A stretch of 64,000 nucleotides of DNA from Latrodectus hesperus (GCA_037975125.1 CM075853.1:88300859-88364858); one strand, 5' to 3'. Positions 47,106-59,118 are shown, numbered from the stretch's first letter. Notes: generated from the sequence alone by a model not told the origin. Program-made: numbers and translations.

Positions 47106-49637
47106 CAAGGGTCTCCAAACTTGTCAGTCTTAGGGCTATACAGTTTGCTGCAATAAGTTCCAAAACCGTTTTAATTTTTCTGCCATTCTCTGCAGTTCTT
47201 AGACTAGTCGTCGAGTTTGCTACATTTGCTTCTTCAATGACTGCAATTACTATTGTGTGTATTGATATGACACTTGACGACGTATTGTGATCAAAAGCAG
47301 AAATAAGGTACTATCCTTTATCACTAACAGATGGCGCTAATAGTCGTTTCGAAAGCGCAGAAACAATTAAACATTCGTAATAACCTTATTTGGATTGAGA
47401 AGGTTCTGGTGTATTCTACTCACTTCGAGATCGCAGTAACCAGAATATAGAAAGCTATGGCGTGACCGAGTCTAGGGAAAGCAAAAGTGGAACCCCGTTT
47501 AAAAGACCAATCTGACCAACGCCCAATACGTAACTGCATTTTGATTCAGCATGCAATTTTGTGTATGATTTACTAGAATGGAAAAGAAGCGAAAATAGGC
47601 AGTGAATGCAGAACATTAATTAATCTTTTAATATTTCAAGGTTAAGAACATTACTTCATTTGCAATGCAGCAATAGTTGTTCTCAAAGAATATAACATTC
47701 TGAAAGAAAACATTTTCAAAAATACTCAAAATATAGAGGAAATTTGCGAATTGGAAAATTTTAAACTTTAAAGCGTGGACCTTTGCTTACGAAAGTCAAA
47801 ACAAAGCAAGAGGCTGGAACTCGTGCCAGATTTCGTGTGGCTCTTGAAATCGCAAAACGTGGGAAACCAGTCAACGATGGAGGAATGATCAAAGAATGCG
47901 TAATTGCAGTAGCCGAAGAAATATACTCCGAAAAATTTAATTTGCTTCTTTCACTTTAAAACTGTCAAAACCGTGGCTCGGAGGGTACAAGAGATAAATA
48001 TATCAACTCAACGGTCTGACAAAATGAGCATCTTGAGTAATTCGGATTGGATGAGTCAACGAATGTGTCAGATACGGCTAAGGTGTTGATTTTTATTCCA
48101 GGAGTAAATAAAAGCATACTGATAGTATGATGATAGTATTCACGGCACGACTACTGGGGAAGATATTTTAATGGAGTTGACAATACCATTAGTAAAAAGA
48201 GTCTACAATGAAAGAACTTGAAATCTATTACAACTGATGGACGCAAAAACGTGTGGTAAAAATTAAGGAGTGTTCCTATTTGTGCTAATGGCAGTAGAAA
48301 ATAATGGTGGTTTAAAACCATTAGTCTTACATTATATCATTCATCAACAATTCTTGTGCGGAAAACGCCTGAAGTTCTAAAACCACTGTCATATCAGCTG
48401 TTAATTTCATCAGATCAACTGAGATGAATCACCGACAATTCCGCGATTAGTTGTGGAAAGTTGCGGGGAAAAGTCCTGTAGCTTTGAGCATTTTTGAACT
48501 TCGAGCACAGATCAAAATTTTTTTTGAATGAAAAGCATCGCTTTCTTACGGAATTACCAAATAGTGAATGGCTGTGGAAGATGGCATTCTCTGTCGATTT
48601 AACAAAACATATGAATGAACTAAATTTGAGAAACCAGCTTCTCCCTGATCTATACACTAATGTTAAATCGTTCCGGCATTAAAAAATTTTATTTCAATCA
48701 CAATAATGTAAAAAATGTTTTCCACATTTTAAAACATGTGAAATATTCAGCAGCACTTTTGAGACCGAGTTTCCCGTCAATTTTACAGTCGAAGTTTCGA
48801 GTTCTTTAAAAATAAATTTTGATATTTGTTTCTAAGAATTTGATGTAACTACACACACAAATGAGATTAATATAATTCAAAATCGTTTTGATATTCGCAC
48901 TGAAACCCTAACCCCGGATTTTCAAATGGATATTATTGATTTATAGTGCAGAGATTTAATTAAAAATAAGTATCAAATCTCATCTTTGTTGGAGTTTTAT
49001 AAAATACTTCCGGTGATAAAGTTTGCATAAATATGCACGTGGACTGTTGTTATTTACTTGTGGGGGAGAACATTCTCCAAAATGAAGTACGGAAAGAATG
49101 TTTACAGATCTAAGTTAACCGATGAGCATCTCAAGTCTCTTATCATAATTGGCACAAGTAAAATTGATCTATAGCTACAAACTATTGTCAGTGAAAAATC
49201 ACAATTATGTAAATCTCATTAGTGTTTCTTACAAGTGGTTTATTCGCGTTAATTTAACTTTTCCGTTTTTGATTGACTTCCCGAGATAGAAATCATATGT
49301 TTGATTCACAGAATATTTACATTCCTCATTCACTCAATATACAAATATAAATGATACTCTTCACTCCCAGATAGCTACCGAGGGAAACCGCGGGATGTTC
49401 ACTAATTTATAATATTAGTGGTATTCCTTTCAATTATTTATTATGCTAAGTCAAATTTTCTGCGTATTATGTTTGTCATTAAACTTTACCAAGCAAGTAA
49501 ATAAAACTGAGTAATTATCATTCTGTGCTTTTTTAGTCAACTTATTACAGCAACAATAAGTTATTCGCTGTCGCGGGCCGGATTGATGACACTGGCTGGC
49601 TGGATTTGGAAAGGGGGCTGTAGTTTGGAGACCACTG
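47106..49637 (+). mobile_element. hAT element, 2.5 kb, GTF2IRD2/ZBED-like
   Basis: The ends are CAAGGGTCTCCAAACTT and the inverse AGTTTGGAGACCACTG (12 perfect core bases). The flanks CTACAGAA (47098-47105) and CTGTGGAA (49638-49645) fit a decayed 8-bp duplication with transitions only, and T at position 2 and A at position 7 match the hAT preference. A degenerate transposase lies inside. It is inserted at the edge of the RTE target duplication. Confidence 0.88.
47578..49200 (+). pseudogene. hAT transposase, GTF2IRD2/ZBED-like, degenerate
   Basis: It starts at MEKKRK and shows a BED-finger remnant (FICNAAIVVLKEYNI). Then follow RARFRVALEIAKRGKPVNDG and IKECVIAVAEEIYSE, LDESTNVSDTAKVLIFIPGV (RNase H-like core with catalytic Asp) and GTTGEDI. 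CGKRLKF follows. HRFLTELPNSEWLWKMAFSV and DLTKHMNELNL come next. At the end is the hATC dimerisation part: DIIDLQCRDLIKNKYQ, LLEFYKILPVIKFA, TFSKMKYGKNVYRSKLTDEH. This motif series is that of the hAT transposases from which vertebrate GTF2IRD2 and ZBED-type genes derive. There are many stops and shifts. Confidence 0.88.
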
Positions 49638-49825
49638 CTGTGGAATATTCTTACTGTTCTGGATATCCAAGACGTAATAACAAATCTAGGTTACCAGATA
49701 AATGATAATATTCTCCAAAGTATTCATAAAAATCAAAATTTTGCCAAAAGAACGACAATGGTGCGAAAACAAGTACAGTTTAATTTCTTTTTTTACTATG
49801 CAAAAAATTGCTGTGAACATTTCTC
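49638..49825 (+). repeat. Dispersed repeat Y, second copy, last piece
   Basis: GAATATTCTTACTGTTCTGG and GTAATAACAAATCTAGG, then AGATAAATGATA, continue the match to 9710-9900. A third element interrupts it at 49826. Confidence 0.6.
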
Positions 49826-50955
49826 GTCCGTAAAAGAATGTCCGAGTTTTAATGGTATATTACAGGAGTTTATTTTATACTAAATATAACAAATCATACA
49901 TGAAATTGAAGGAACTATGGATCATACATGAACTATCCTAGTTTTTCCTATAAGTGCTCAATATATGCGCCTTTAGTGATATGGCACACATCCAAACGAA
50001 AATACAATTCTTCCCATACTTCTGTCTGCAGCAAGTCCGGAGTAATGGAAGCAACAGCCTGTGCAATTCTACCTTTCAAGGTTGGTAAATCGTGGGGTAG
50101 GGGTGGAACGTAGACCCGATCTTTTACGAAGCCCCAAAGGAAGAAATCACAAGGCGTGATGTCAGGTGAACGAGGCGGCCAGGGTAACAGAACTCTGTCG
50201 TCTGGACCGTGACGCCCAATCCAACGGTCAGAGACTTCGACGTTTAACCAATCTCGCACAAAGAGACTCCAATGAGGAGGGGCTCCATCTTGTTGCCAAA
50301 TAAAGTTTGCAGGTTCACTTTCTACTAATTGGGGAAAGAGCCATTGTTGTAGCATATCCAGATAAGAAACCCCTGTTACTGTAGCTTCCTGGAAAAAAAT
50401 GGTCCGAATACTTGTCATCGTGAAACAGCACAGAAAACGTTTATTTTTGGAGAATCTCTTTCGTGTTGTACAAGTTGATGAGGATTTTCTGAACCCCATA
50501 TACGAACATTATGGGTATTTACCTTCCCTCTTGTATGAAACGTCGACTTATCACAACAGGATGCAGAAAGTCATTGTGCCGTTCAAGAACTTCACATGCA
50601 AAACGAAATCGTACTGCACAATCATTTGGCTTTCATTGATGTACCAACTGTAATCAGTATGGACGCAAGTGTAAATTTTTTTTAAATCGTCCAGACTATC
50701 GTCTTTGGCAACTGCAGTTCATGATTTGCTTTCCGAACAGATTTCTGCGGACTACGATGGTAAGATTCTTTGACATGTTCCACATTCTCTTTAGAAACTT
50801 TGGGATTTCCCGGGCTTTAACCTTTACAAAGACATCCGATCGTTTCGAATTGTCGATACCATCGGCGGATATTTCTGCCACATGGGGGATCACATTTAAA
50901 CTTTAATCGGAACGCACGTTGAACGGCAATTAAACTCGGACATTCTTTTACGGAC
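49826..50955 (-). mobile_element. Mariner-superfamily element (DUF4817 type), 1130 bp
   Basis: Perfect 24-bp inverted repeats GTCCGTAAAAGAATGTCCGA + GTTT lie at 49826-49849 and 50932-50955. The transposase fills the element. I see no clear TA flank, so the outermost bases may have decayed. Confidence 0.9.
49948..50955 (-). pseudogene. Mariner-superfamily transposase with DUF4817-type N-terminus
   Basis: Minus strand. The N-terminal HTH part reads ECPSLIAVQRAFRLKFKCDP, IRRWYRQFETIGCLCKG, SPGNPKVSKENVEHVKESYH, RSPQKSVRKANHELQLP. Next, HNDFLHPVVIS runs straight into TFHTRGKVNTHNVRIWGSEN: the Asp-Glu that normally carries the first catalytic residue is missing through a small deletion. Then SPKINVFCAVS, VTGVSYLDMLQQWLFPQL, IWQQDGAPPH (second Asp), RSPDITPCDFFLWGFVKD (third Asp) and HITKGAYIEHL at the end. 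The segment 49948-50400 is still open. The family is widespread in arthropod genomes; this copy is dead. Confidence 0.9.
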
Positions 50956-52254
50956 ACACTTGTTACTTGTTACGTTATATGTACTTCTCTTTACATATAT
51001 TGAAAATTGAAATTAAAGTATCTAAGACGGAAACAAAAATGTGTCTTATAGGATTAAATTCATTTGGATTCTTTGCCCAAGGAGAAGTGAAAGTGTTGCG
51101 GTACCTGTTGTCACTATCAACTTTGCCATGTATGAAAAAGCTTCGGAAGAAATTTTAGAAAATGCAAAAAATTTATTGAAACGTTTCTAATGTTGAACAT
51201 TTCTTAAACGAAAACATTTTCGTTTTAATTATAGCAGGAACGATCAAAAGGAATCTTAAATTGTTGCACAAGAAACATTATTATTTTAGGATATTTTAGG
51301 TTAGAGAAATCACCAGCGTATTTCGCTGTACCATGACTGAGTTGGCCAATGAGATGTAAGATGCCGGGCCTTTGTTATTCTAAAACAACAAAAGACTCCT
51401 CGACACCCCACATGTATTATTTTACTTGGGGGATATTACGACAGGGACTTTTAGTAAATGTGGCATGGTTTAAAACTACATATAAATTGCGCCTTTATTA
51501 AATAACAGTGTATATTAATTTGATAATTAAGATGAAGATTCTATACATTATGTTAAAACTTCGTCACTGTAAAAAATATGTAACCGAATTATAAACAATA
51601 TATATAAAATTGATTTCACCACAAATTTTACTTAGAAACTTTAAATCAAACAGCAGAAACTTCCGTGTTTTACTCATATTTATCTTGGTTTATAATATTT
51701 TAAACTGCTAGGAATAATTTTAATTCACGATTATTTTTCTAACAATTAAAATGAAAAAATGTTCTAATTCATTTACTTTTATTGTAAATACAAGAATCAA
51801 GTTTCTGAAATATTATGTATTTTATTATTTAAAAAGAGTTGAACGAAGTTCAAATTGAAGTAATCATAACCAAAACCATTAGCTGAAAACTTATTAAGCA
51901 CCTTGCATGCCACAGTTTTGTTCATTAAGTATAATTTGATTATTTTAATTTATCTTAAAAATGAGGTAAAGGACCATTGTAATCCGAAAGGTAAAAAAGA
52001 AACTACGATGTTAATTAATTCACTTTAAATTAATAAGATTCAAACCAAAATCAAAAATGAATCACTGAAGATAAATATTTTGCTGCAGCTTTTTAAATGC
52101 ATTATATTTAAAAACATAAATTAAATGTAATTTACAAAAGTAATCTTAACAGAAATTGATGATAATTGTAATTACTGTTTATGTGAAAGAATCAAACCAA
52201 TTATGTAAAAATTGAATGCATGGTATTCTTATTAAATTGGCTTATGTTTGGTAG
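50956..52254. other. AT-rich non-coding stretch
   Basis: No recognised feature. Confidence 0.45.
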
Positions 52255-52510
52255 CCTATTATTGTATCACGCTCCCAAGCCACAGGTTCTAGGATTCGAT
52301 CCGCGGGCTGAGCAAGATCGACTCAGCCTTTCATCCCATTCAGTGGGTCGATAAACTGAGTACCAAGCATGCTTGGGAACTAAACACTGGGGGTTTCATG
52401 TTAGGCTGACCACCTAATCGGGACATATGATTCACACCCCAGGCCTCTTAGTCAGGAAAACAGAGATGGGCACTGCAGGCCCTGGCCCACATGGGCTGCC
52501 ACAGAATATA
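52255..52510 (+). mobile_element. tRNA-like SINE (family G) with a conserved central motif
   Basis: B box GATTCGATCC is near 52296, followed by GACTCAGCCTTTCATCCCAT and GGGTCGATAAACTGAGTACC. The second motif resembles, from memory, a central stretch known in cephalopod and other invertebrate SINEs. It ends about 52510 without a visible duplication. Confidence 0.65.
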
Positions 52511-54399
52511 GTTTAGACTAATATTAGTTTTTTAAGATATAAACTCAACATTTATTAAAAGCGTCATTCTATATAAGAAAATATTAAAAACGAAAAATAT
52601 GTGAAAGTAAAAACGAAATATAATTTTTAAGTTCCTTTTTCATTTTCTAAGCAAATATATGCTATTGAAAGACCGAAGTTGGGGATTGTCAAAATTCACC
52701 GGTGAACATACCAAATACGTCTGTGAAAGATCGAATATTTCATCACATTTTTGCTCATTCGGACCTTCGCCATTGTTTGCTGACCATCATAGATACGTTT
52801 TGGTGGAGGTCGAAATGAGAGGAGTGAGGTCAGCAAAAAAAGAAGTCTCCCGGAAATTATTTATTCTGGGAGTCAGTCCGCTTTGTCAGTCCAATGCGAA
52901 GTTTGACAGTGCACAAGCAACATTTTCTTTTTTCCCATACTCTAATTTTTCCTGAGTGGATACAACAGTATTGTGTTTCCAATGAAGAATTGCTTATACA
53001 AAACTCACACCAGAATAGGTCAATGAGGAAGCTTAAAGAGAGTTGCAAGTTAAATACAAAATTATTACATATGAAGTTGTTATGTTGTATTTAAATTTAT
53101 GCAAACAGATTGTCAAATAAAATACAGTGCAGCTAGGAAAGTTATTGTTGTGAAACTAAGTATCACTTCTGAGTTAAAACTCAAGATGTCTGGCTTATTT
53201 GATAGATCTGCAGTCAAACAGAGATTACAAATTTAAGTTCATAATGATGTATTAAGATGATTTAACTAAATTTGTCCAGCTACGACTTTTGAAAACTAAG
53301 AAAGTTGAAGAAGTAGTGTATCATGTTCATCCAATATTTTTAACATTTGTTGCTCCAACAATATTACAATATTTATAATAATAGAGGATTCGATTATCAA
53401 ACCATATCCTAAATACACTAACCGACAATGAAAATGCAGTTCCAAGAAGGAGTGGCCAGAAAATTATGAAGGTTTCAGTGTAGACACACCTTACCGAGTT
53501 ATACAAATCATGTGAAATGCGCAGTTGATGATGACTGAGACATCGCAGCGGAGGAGAATCCAGTTGCACACACTCACAAGCGCTGATATCGAATTGTGTT
53601 CTTGCAGACGTTCGGTCTTTAACCATGAATAAACATGCCACATCAGTTTCCCGGCGCATAAGAGCTACCCTTTTTCATACACAATTGACTCACTTCATGT
53701 GACGTCAAAGTCACATGTCAAGTATGATTGGCAATTTTTTTGTTTGTTTGTTAGATGCGTGCGCTGCATAAACTCTATTAAATTTGAATCTAATAGGTTA
53801 CAAGTAGTTCTAGACTGATGTTTATTTCACCGTTTTATTCGTTATTCTCCAATTTATCACCATTTTGTCTTCAATGACAAACATTTCTGTGAAATTAATT
53901 TTTTAAAATATTGGTAAAGTAAAATGATGATTAAATTAAAGTGGTTATTTTGGCAGTTATCAATGATTTTAAAATTAACTTATTATCATCTCATTTCTTA
54001 TAAAATAATTCTGATTACAAATTTCTCTTGCCATTATAAATATTTTATTCTTGTCAAAATACTACGTTTTTCATTCATTTATGGAATATATTCAGATTAT
54101 TAAACGTAGAATAATTTGAAAATGTATGTATAAATATTTAACGTTTCTTTATTATTAAATGTGCGTAAAAATTAAAAAGCATTGCTACCAATTTACTGGA
54201 TAAAATTAAATTGTATATTTACAAAATTAAATAGGAAAATACACACAATAATATAATGTAAATAATCTGCGTTTGGAATTTGTCACATGACAAGTACCAA
54301 GAGCAGAAGCGCCGCCTGGTGATGAATTGACTCCATTTTGAAGGGGTAAAACTTTATTGCTATTCATTATAATAAATTCGCAGTATTTTTAATATAAAG
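52511..54399. other. Mostly AT-rich, no gene recognised
   Basis: 52650-52960 (plus) and 53327-53659 (minus) carry unrecognised open frames in slightly GC-richer sequence. GTGACGTCAAAGTCACATG at 53700-53718 is a CRE-like palindromic cluster. Confidence 0.35.
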
Positions 54400-54865
54400 T
54401 AACACTTGCTGCAAAAACTCAATCTGTCTGAGGAAGAACGCCCTTTAATCTTCGTCAGAAACCTGACGTTCATTCCAGACCTGCATAAAGAGTCCCTGGC
54501 AACAGCCGAGTCCTGGCACAACCCTTGTACCATGCCATACTTCTTAAAGGGCTTCACCACTGTCGCTGTGTCACACAGGTCCCATGGGCTGTGTTTACAG
54601 CGTGAGCTGCTTTTTAAAATCCTCTGATTGATTCCACCAAGTTCTTATGGCAGCCCGAAATGCTCACTTCTCCCTGCTCTTTGGCACCCGCGATCACACG
54701 TGGCGCTTATACTATGTCAATGCCGACATTGTTTTCGAGCTGTAACTTACCGAAGAATTTAACGAAACTGAACAGCATGAATTTACACACTTAAACGTCT
54801 CTCGCAAAAATGATAAAGCTTACACGAACCCACCTGTGATCGTCGATGACACTGATGTTTAATTT
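54400..54865 (+). pseudogene. Degenerate coding remnant, family not recognised
   Basis: GC-richer sequence with two linked protein-like stretches. The first (54406-54627) reads LSEEERPLIFVRNLTFIPDL and HKESLATAESWHNPCTMPYF. The second, in another frame from about 54651, reads FHQVLMAARNAHFSLLFGTR, DHTWRLYYVNADIVFEL, then an in-frame stop, then LTEEFNETEQHEFTHLNVSR and ends PPVIVDDTDV with a stop. The composition is that of a real protein. A decayed gene copy or element ORF is likely, but I cannot name it. Confidence 0.4.
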
Positions 54866-56439
54866 TCCATTTCTTTGTCACTATATCATTCCAACGGTCC
54901 ACAAGGAAACAAGAAAAAACACATAATTCCAAGTGGAGGAAATGTCCAGAAATGAATGTCATTAAAAGTGAGCATAATATAGGTGCATAAGATGCAACAT
55001 CATTTTCACACCCACTTTCCAAGAAAAAGTGCGTTTTACATGCCGGCAACAGAATTAACATCAAAGTATTTATTCTGCTTAAAATTTGATGATTCAACAA
55101 AAGCTCTTAATCAAATAATATGCATATTATTTAAATATATTAAGAATGTTGTGCAGAACTTTCATTTAATCATACTGCATTTTTTTGAGATCTTAAAAAA
55201 AAAGTCCTGAGAACTATTAATATATTTGCAATAAATGAATGCTGTCAACATTTTAAGTTACATATAGAACATTCTTAAAACTCCACAAAATGTGAATATG
55301 AAACATTTTTTAAAAGAGTATACTCTTAACATGTTAACAAACAGAAAAGTATAGATGAAAAATATTAGGAAAAAAACTGTGAAATTTTTGTTTCATATTT
55401 AAAAAAAACAATCCGTTTACAAATTTTAACAATTCTGAACTTAGTATGATGACTTTCTTCCATTTTGAAAGATATTAAATAAGGATATTCTGTCTTTGTT
55501 TCAAACTATTTTGCGTTTCCTAGAAAAAGTATTGAAATGCAGTCAAAATTTTATCATTCGACAGAAAAGTGGAAGTGTAGTTCGATTTCCTCCATCGGAT
55601 GGATTTAACGGAAAAACTTAGTGACTCGTAAATTGGATAAGGGTGTTTTACCACATAAAATGAAAATATTAACATTGGATGAGAATATTCGAATAACTAG
55701 TTACAGAATTTGAATTTTTATTGAATTAATTCTTATTTAATAAATGTATTTGTATTAGATATAGAGAATTGAATTATTGATTAAAAATTGCGAAATTGTC
55801 TTGAATTCTTATTGGATAAAGACTAATCTTTATTGGATATAGACTCCTAATGTCTTATAGGATACTTATATCATTATTGGATGCATTTTCTTAAATTATA
55901 ATTGGTAAAAAAATTCTAGTTATTCATTGAATTTATTTTAATATTTAATTAAAATTTTTATTGGATAAAGAATGTGATGTAACAGTTATGCATTGCTGCG
56001 GAAAGACTTCACATCCCCGATTTTATACAATAACACTTTCAGAAACTGCATACAATAATGATCCTACCAATAATAATTTAACTATTAAGGTTTCAAACAC
56101 TTCGATATTAAAAGTGATCGTTATTTTCATGAAACACTGGCTTTAATTTGAGAGAAAATTAAAGATCTTTTAAATAAAAATAAGAAATCAAAAATTGTTA
56201 GTTGTGGATATGCTTACGAATGAAATTTAGAAATAAATAATGTAAATTAAATATATTTTAGATAAAACACAGTATATAGAAATATTGTATAATTTATTTT
56301 ATTTTTTGATGTCATTCTTGGTATCAAAGTAATGAAAAACATTAAGAGGATAACTAGGGGATAGAGAGAGAGAGAGAGTTACAACAGAATTAAAGTGGTA
56401 TTCAGTAGTCGTAAAAAGATGTTAGTTATAAATGTAAAA
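54866..56439. other. AT-rich non-coding stretch
   Basis: 55640-55975 contains many ATTGGATA-type phrases (TTATTGGATAAAGA near 55810, 55830 and 55957), perhaps a decayed short tandem repeat. A (GA)n tract is at about 56365-56379. No gene was recognised. Confidence 0.4.
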
Positions 56440-56449
56440 AACGTCAATT

Positions 56450-56714
56450 GTTGCCGCCCACCCTGACTACGGATAGGGACGTCCTGGGTTCGAATCCCGG
56501 TTCGGGCATGGGTGTACTTTTTTTCTCTCTCTCTCTATCTATCCTGTCTTTGTCCCTTCCTTGTATGAATGAGGTGTGAATGGTTGCCTACCTATAAACG
56601 GGTCCCTATGGCATGTGTGTACTGAAGAAGTCGGACTCCACACACCAAAAATATTGTTCAGTTATAAAAAGTGGAGCAGCGTACCTCATATTGCCAGCCT
56701 AGCTGGCACACGAC
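56450..56714 (+). mobile_element. tRNA-derived SINE (family C)
   Basis: It has B box GGTTCGAATCCC near 56488, a (CT)n stretch, and a body with TATAAACGGGTCCCTATGG. The flanks carry a perfect 10-bp duplication AACGTCAATT at 56440-56449 and 56715-56724. The head is partial: the A box is weak. Confidence 0.82.
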
Positions 56715-56724
56715 AACGTCAATT

Positions 56725-58105
56725 ATTTAATAGTTTTTATAAATTTAACGAAAATTATTAGTTTACATGATATAATAATCAATTAAAATGTTCAAATTCT
56801 TAATTAAAAATTTTCATGTTAAAAAAAATTTGAAAATTTTAACAATAAATTTCATTAACATTTAGCTTATACCATTCAATTATAAATTTATACGTTTAAC
56901 TTTTTTATAGAAATTTTTTCCTAACAATGTTAATTGGAATATTTTCATATATAATAATTAAGCAAAGGATTTCCTATTTTCAGAACTTGTAATGTATTTC
57001 CTTAGATTTGTTAATCTATTACAAATTTTATTTACGTTAAATATAAAGAGAAATCCAATAAATAAATAAATTAAAACTAAAAGCATAAAACTTAAAAAGC
57101 ATGATAATTATTATGATCCAAAATTTGTATGCGTTTATATAAATAATTATATTTTATAAGAACAATATAAGCATCAACAATAACATTATAATATGATTAA
57201 CAATAACATATATACCTTTCTTCTTAACAGTTTTTGAAATGTAAATTAAATAGTGATTTATATTTTCAAACTATTCTTTATTAGAAATAAAGAATACTTT
57301 TTGTTATACTTTAAATTCTGTACTCATTTACAAGAAAAATCTCTTATATTTATTCTAGCATACTATTTTGAGGTATTCTATCTGCATTGAAAATATACAA
57401 AATTTGCTGTATCGAGAATGTAAAAATAAGATATTTATATTACAATAACGCATTTTTTATATAGTAAACAAAATCTATCTGTAAATTTGAATAATACTTT
57501 TCCTTATGATTTAATTGCTAGCATCTTTTTAAGACTTTGAATACTGAAATGTGCCTCTTCACCTTTGTTAACTGTATATATACATATATCTATGGACTCA
57601 TTCTGCATAAAAATACAAACTATAACAAAGCCTTGCACGTGGATTTTTCAAATAATAGTTTTTTTATCAGTCAAATTGGCATTATTGAAATGCAAAACTT
57701 TCAGCAGTCAAACTGTTCTTCACCATTTCATTCATCGAATGAGTAGAAAGCATGCATTTTTGTTAAAGCGTCATTACAACTGCATGAATTGTATGAGCGC
57801 ATCATAAAAACCAGTCATTATTAAAATATTTTCTACAATAAATTTTAAAATTTAATGCAGAAATAATTAAAAAAAACCTACACAAAAGCCATTTCAATTG
57901 ATTATTGTGTCATAAGAATATATACTTAAATGTTCTTGTTAATAATTTTGTCTCAAGCTTTTTTTTTACTTTTTTACATGTTTGTGTGCATTAAAGAGTA
58001 AAAATATTTACCTATTTAATAATCTGTCTAGAAGCAGTATGATTCCATGAACGATTTTTCTCGAATTGTCTAAAGAAAATTTTCGTATGCATTAAAAATG
58101 ATTTA
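56725..58105. other. AT-rich non-coding stretch
   Basis: No recognised feature. Confidence 0.5.
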
Positions 58106-58116
58106 CAACTCAATAT

Positions 58117-59104
58117 GTTGTTGTTGTTGCTACTAATCCCAGTTGGTGTAGCAGAGCTACACCAACTCCATAAAACCAAAAATCTCCAAAAAGTCTAAAA
58201 ACAGTAAAGGGTCCTTCAAAATCTCACGAGCAGTAAAATTTAGGCACTCGAGAATATGGTTGGGGAAGCCTGTGCGGCCTTACATCAGTGACACTCATTA
58301 AAGAGTTTCCGACCCTGCTGGAAGGTGAGGGAACTAATGTGACCACTCAAAAAGCGAGATAGAGCCGTCTGCTGCTTCCTAGAAATATTTAGACTGTGAG
58401 TCCAACGTGGTCGCACTCCAAAGTACAAAGTGTGAACTGGAGGGGTTCTCCAAAGGCCATTGGTTTTCATTTTCTTTATTGAGGAGATTTCAGAAAAAAT
58501 TAGACAAGTATTATTATGCAAGGCAGCCGCAGAGGCAGATTTGGCCAAGGTATCAGCAATTTCATTCCCCTCCAAACCAACATGGGAAGGAACCCATTGG
58601 AAGTAGATAGTGTGTCCTGAAGAAAGTCGACTGACAAGTTCCAGGATTTTAGTTCAAAGTTAAACATCTTGGCACTCATGGCAAGAGAAGAATACTGGCA
58701 ATTTTTAATCTTTCTTGGCAACTTCGGTGACTACCTCGAGAATGGAAGAGGGCCATAGTTATACCTATCGATAAATCTGGGAAGAATGCTAGCTCCGTGG
58801 AGAGCTATCGGCCCATTTCATTGACTTCCTTCGTTTGTAAGCTCATGGAGAGACTTATCCTAGCTAGATTGGACTTTTTTGTCCTCATTTGACCTGCTCC
58901 CTAGGGAACAATTTGGATTTAGAAGGGGTCATAGTACTATCGATCAGATCCTGTTTTTCTGTCAGAGGGTCAGGGATTCCCAGAACCTAAGGCCAACTAA
59001 TCATATTGCTGCAGTGCTTTTGGACATGTACAGCGCTTTCGACAGAGTTTGGAGGCAAAAGTTAATCATTAAACTTCATGACAGTTTTGGTATTAGAGGA
59101 AATG
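58117..59104 (-). mobile_element. Jockey-like LINE insertion with 5' inversion
   Basis: The segment nearer 58117 is minus-oriented (RNase H, C-terminus, 3' UTR and a CAA-repeat tail). The segment 58735-59104 is plus-oriented and carries the upstream reverse transcriptase part. The whole is flanked by a perfect 11-bp duplication CAACTCAATAT at 58106-58116 and 59105-59115. This is the layout of twin-primed integration. Confidence 0.9.
58270..58730 (-). pseudogene. LINE RNase H and C-terminal fragment
   Basis: Frames read LELVSRLSSGHTIYFQWVPS, then HVGLEGNEIADTLAKSASAA and FSEISSIKKMK, WRTPPVHTLYFG, and QQTALSRFLSGHISSLTFQQ. H-V-G-L-x-G-N-E-x-A-D-x-L-A-K is the LINE RNase H signature. The Cys motif after NECH is decayed. 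It ends before the 3' UTR near 58270. Confidence 0.85.
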
Positions 59105-59118
59105 CAACTCAATATTAA
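58736..59118 (+). pseudogene. LINE reverse transcriptase fragment (inverted segment)
   Basis: The translation reads WKRAIVIPIDKSGKNASSVE, SYRPISLTSFVCKLMERLIL, then EQFGFRRGHSTIDQILFFCQ and AAVLLDMYSAFDRVWRQKLI. These are the first palm/finger blocks of a Jockey-type reverse transcriptase. Met replaces the usual residue before the Y/S-x-A-F-D block. A stop and frameshift lie near 58893. The last codons after 59104 belong to the flanking duplication. Confidence 0.88.

Noticed and set aside
50399..50906. Plus-strand open frames at 50399-50653 and 50721-50906
   Set aside because: They are antisense shadows of the minus-strand transposase.
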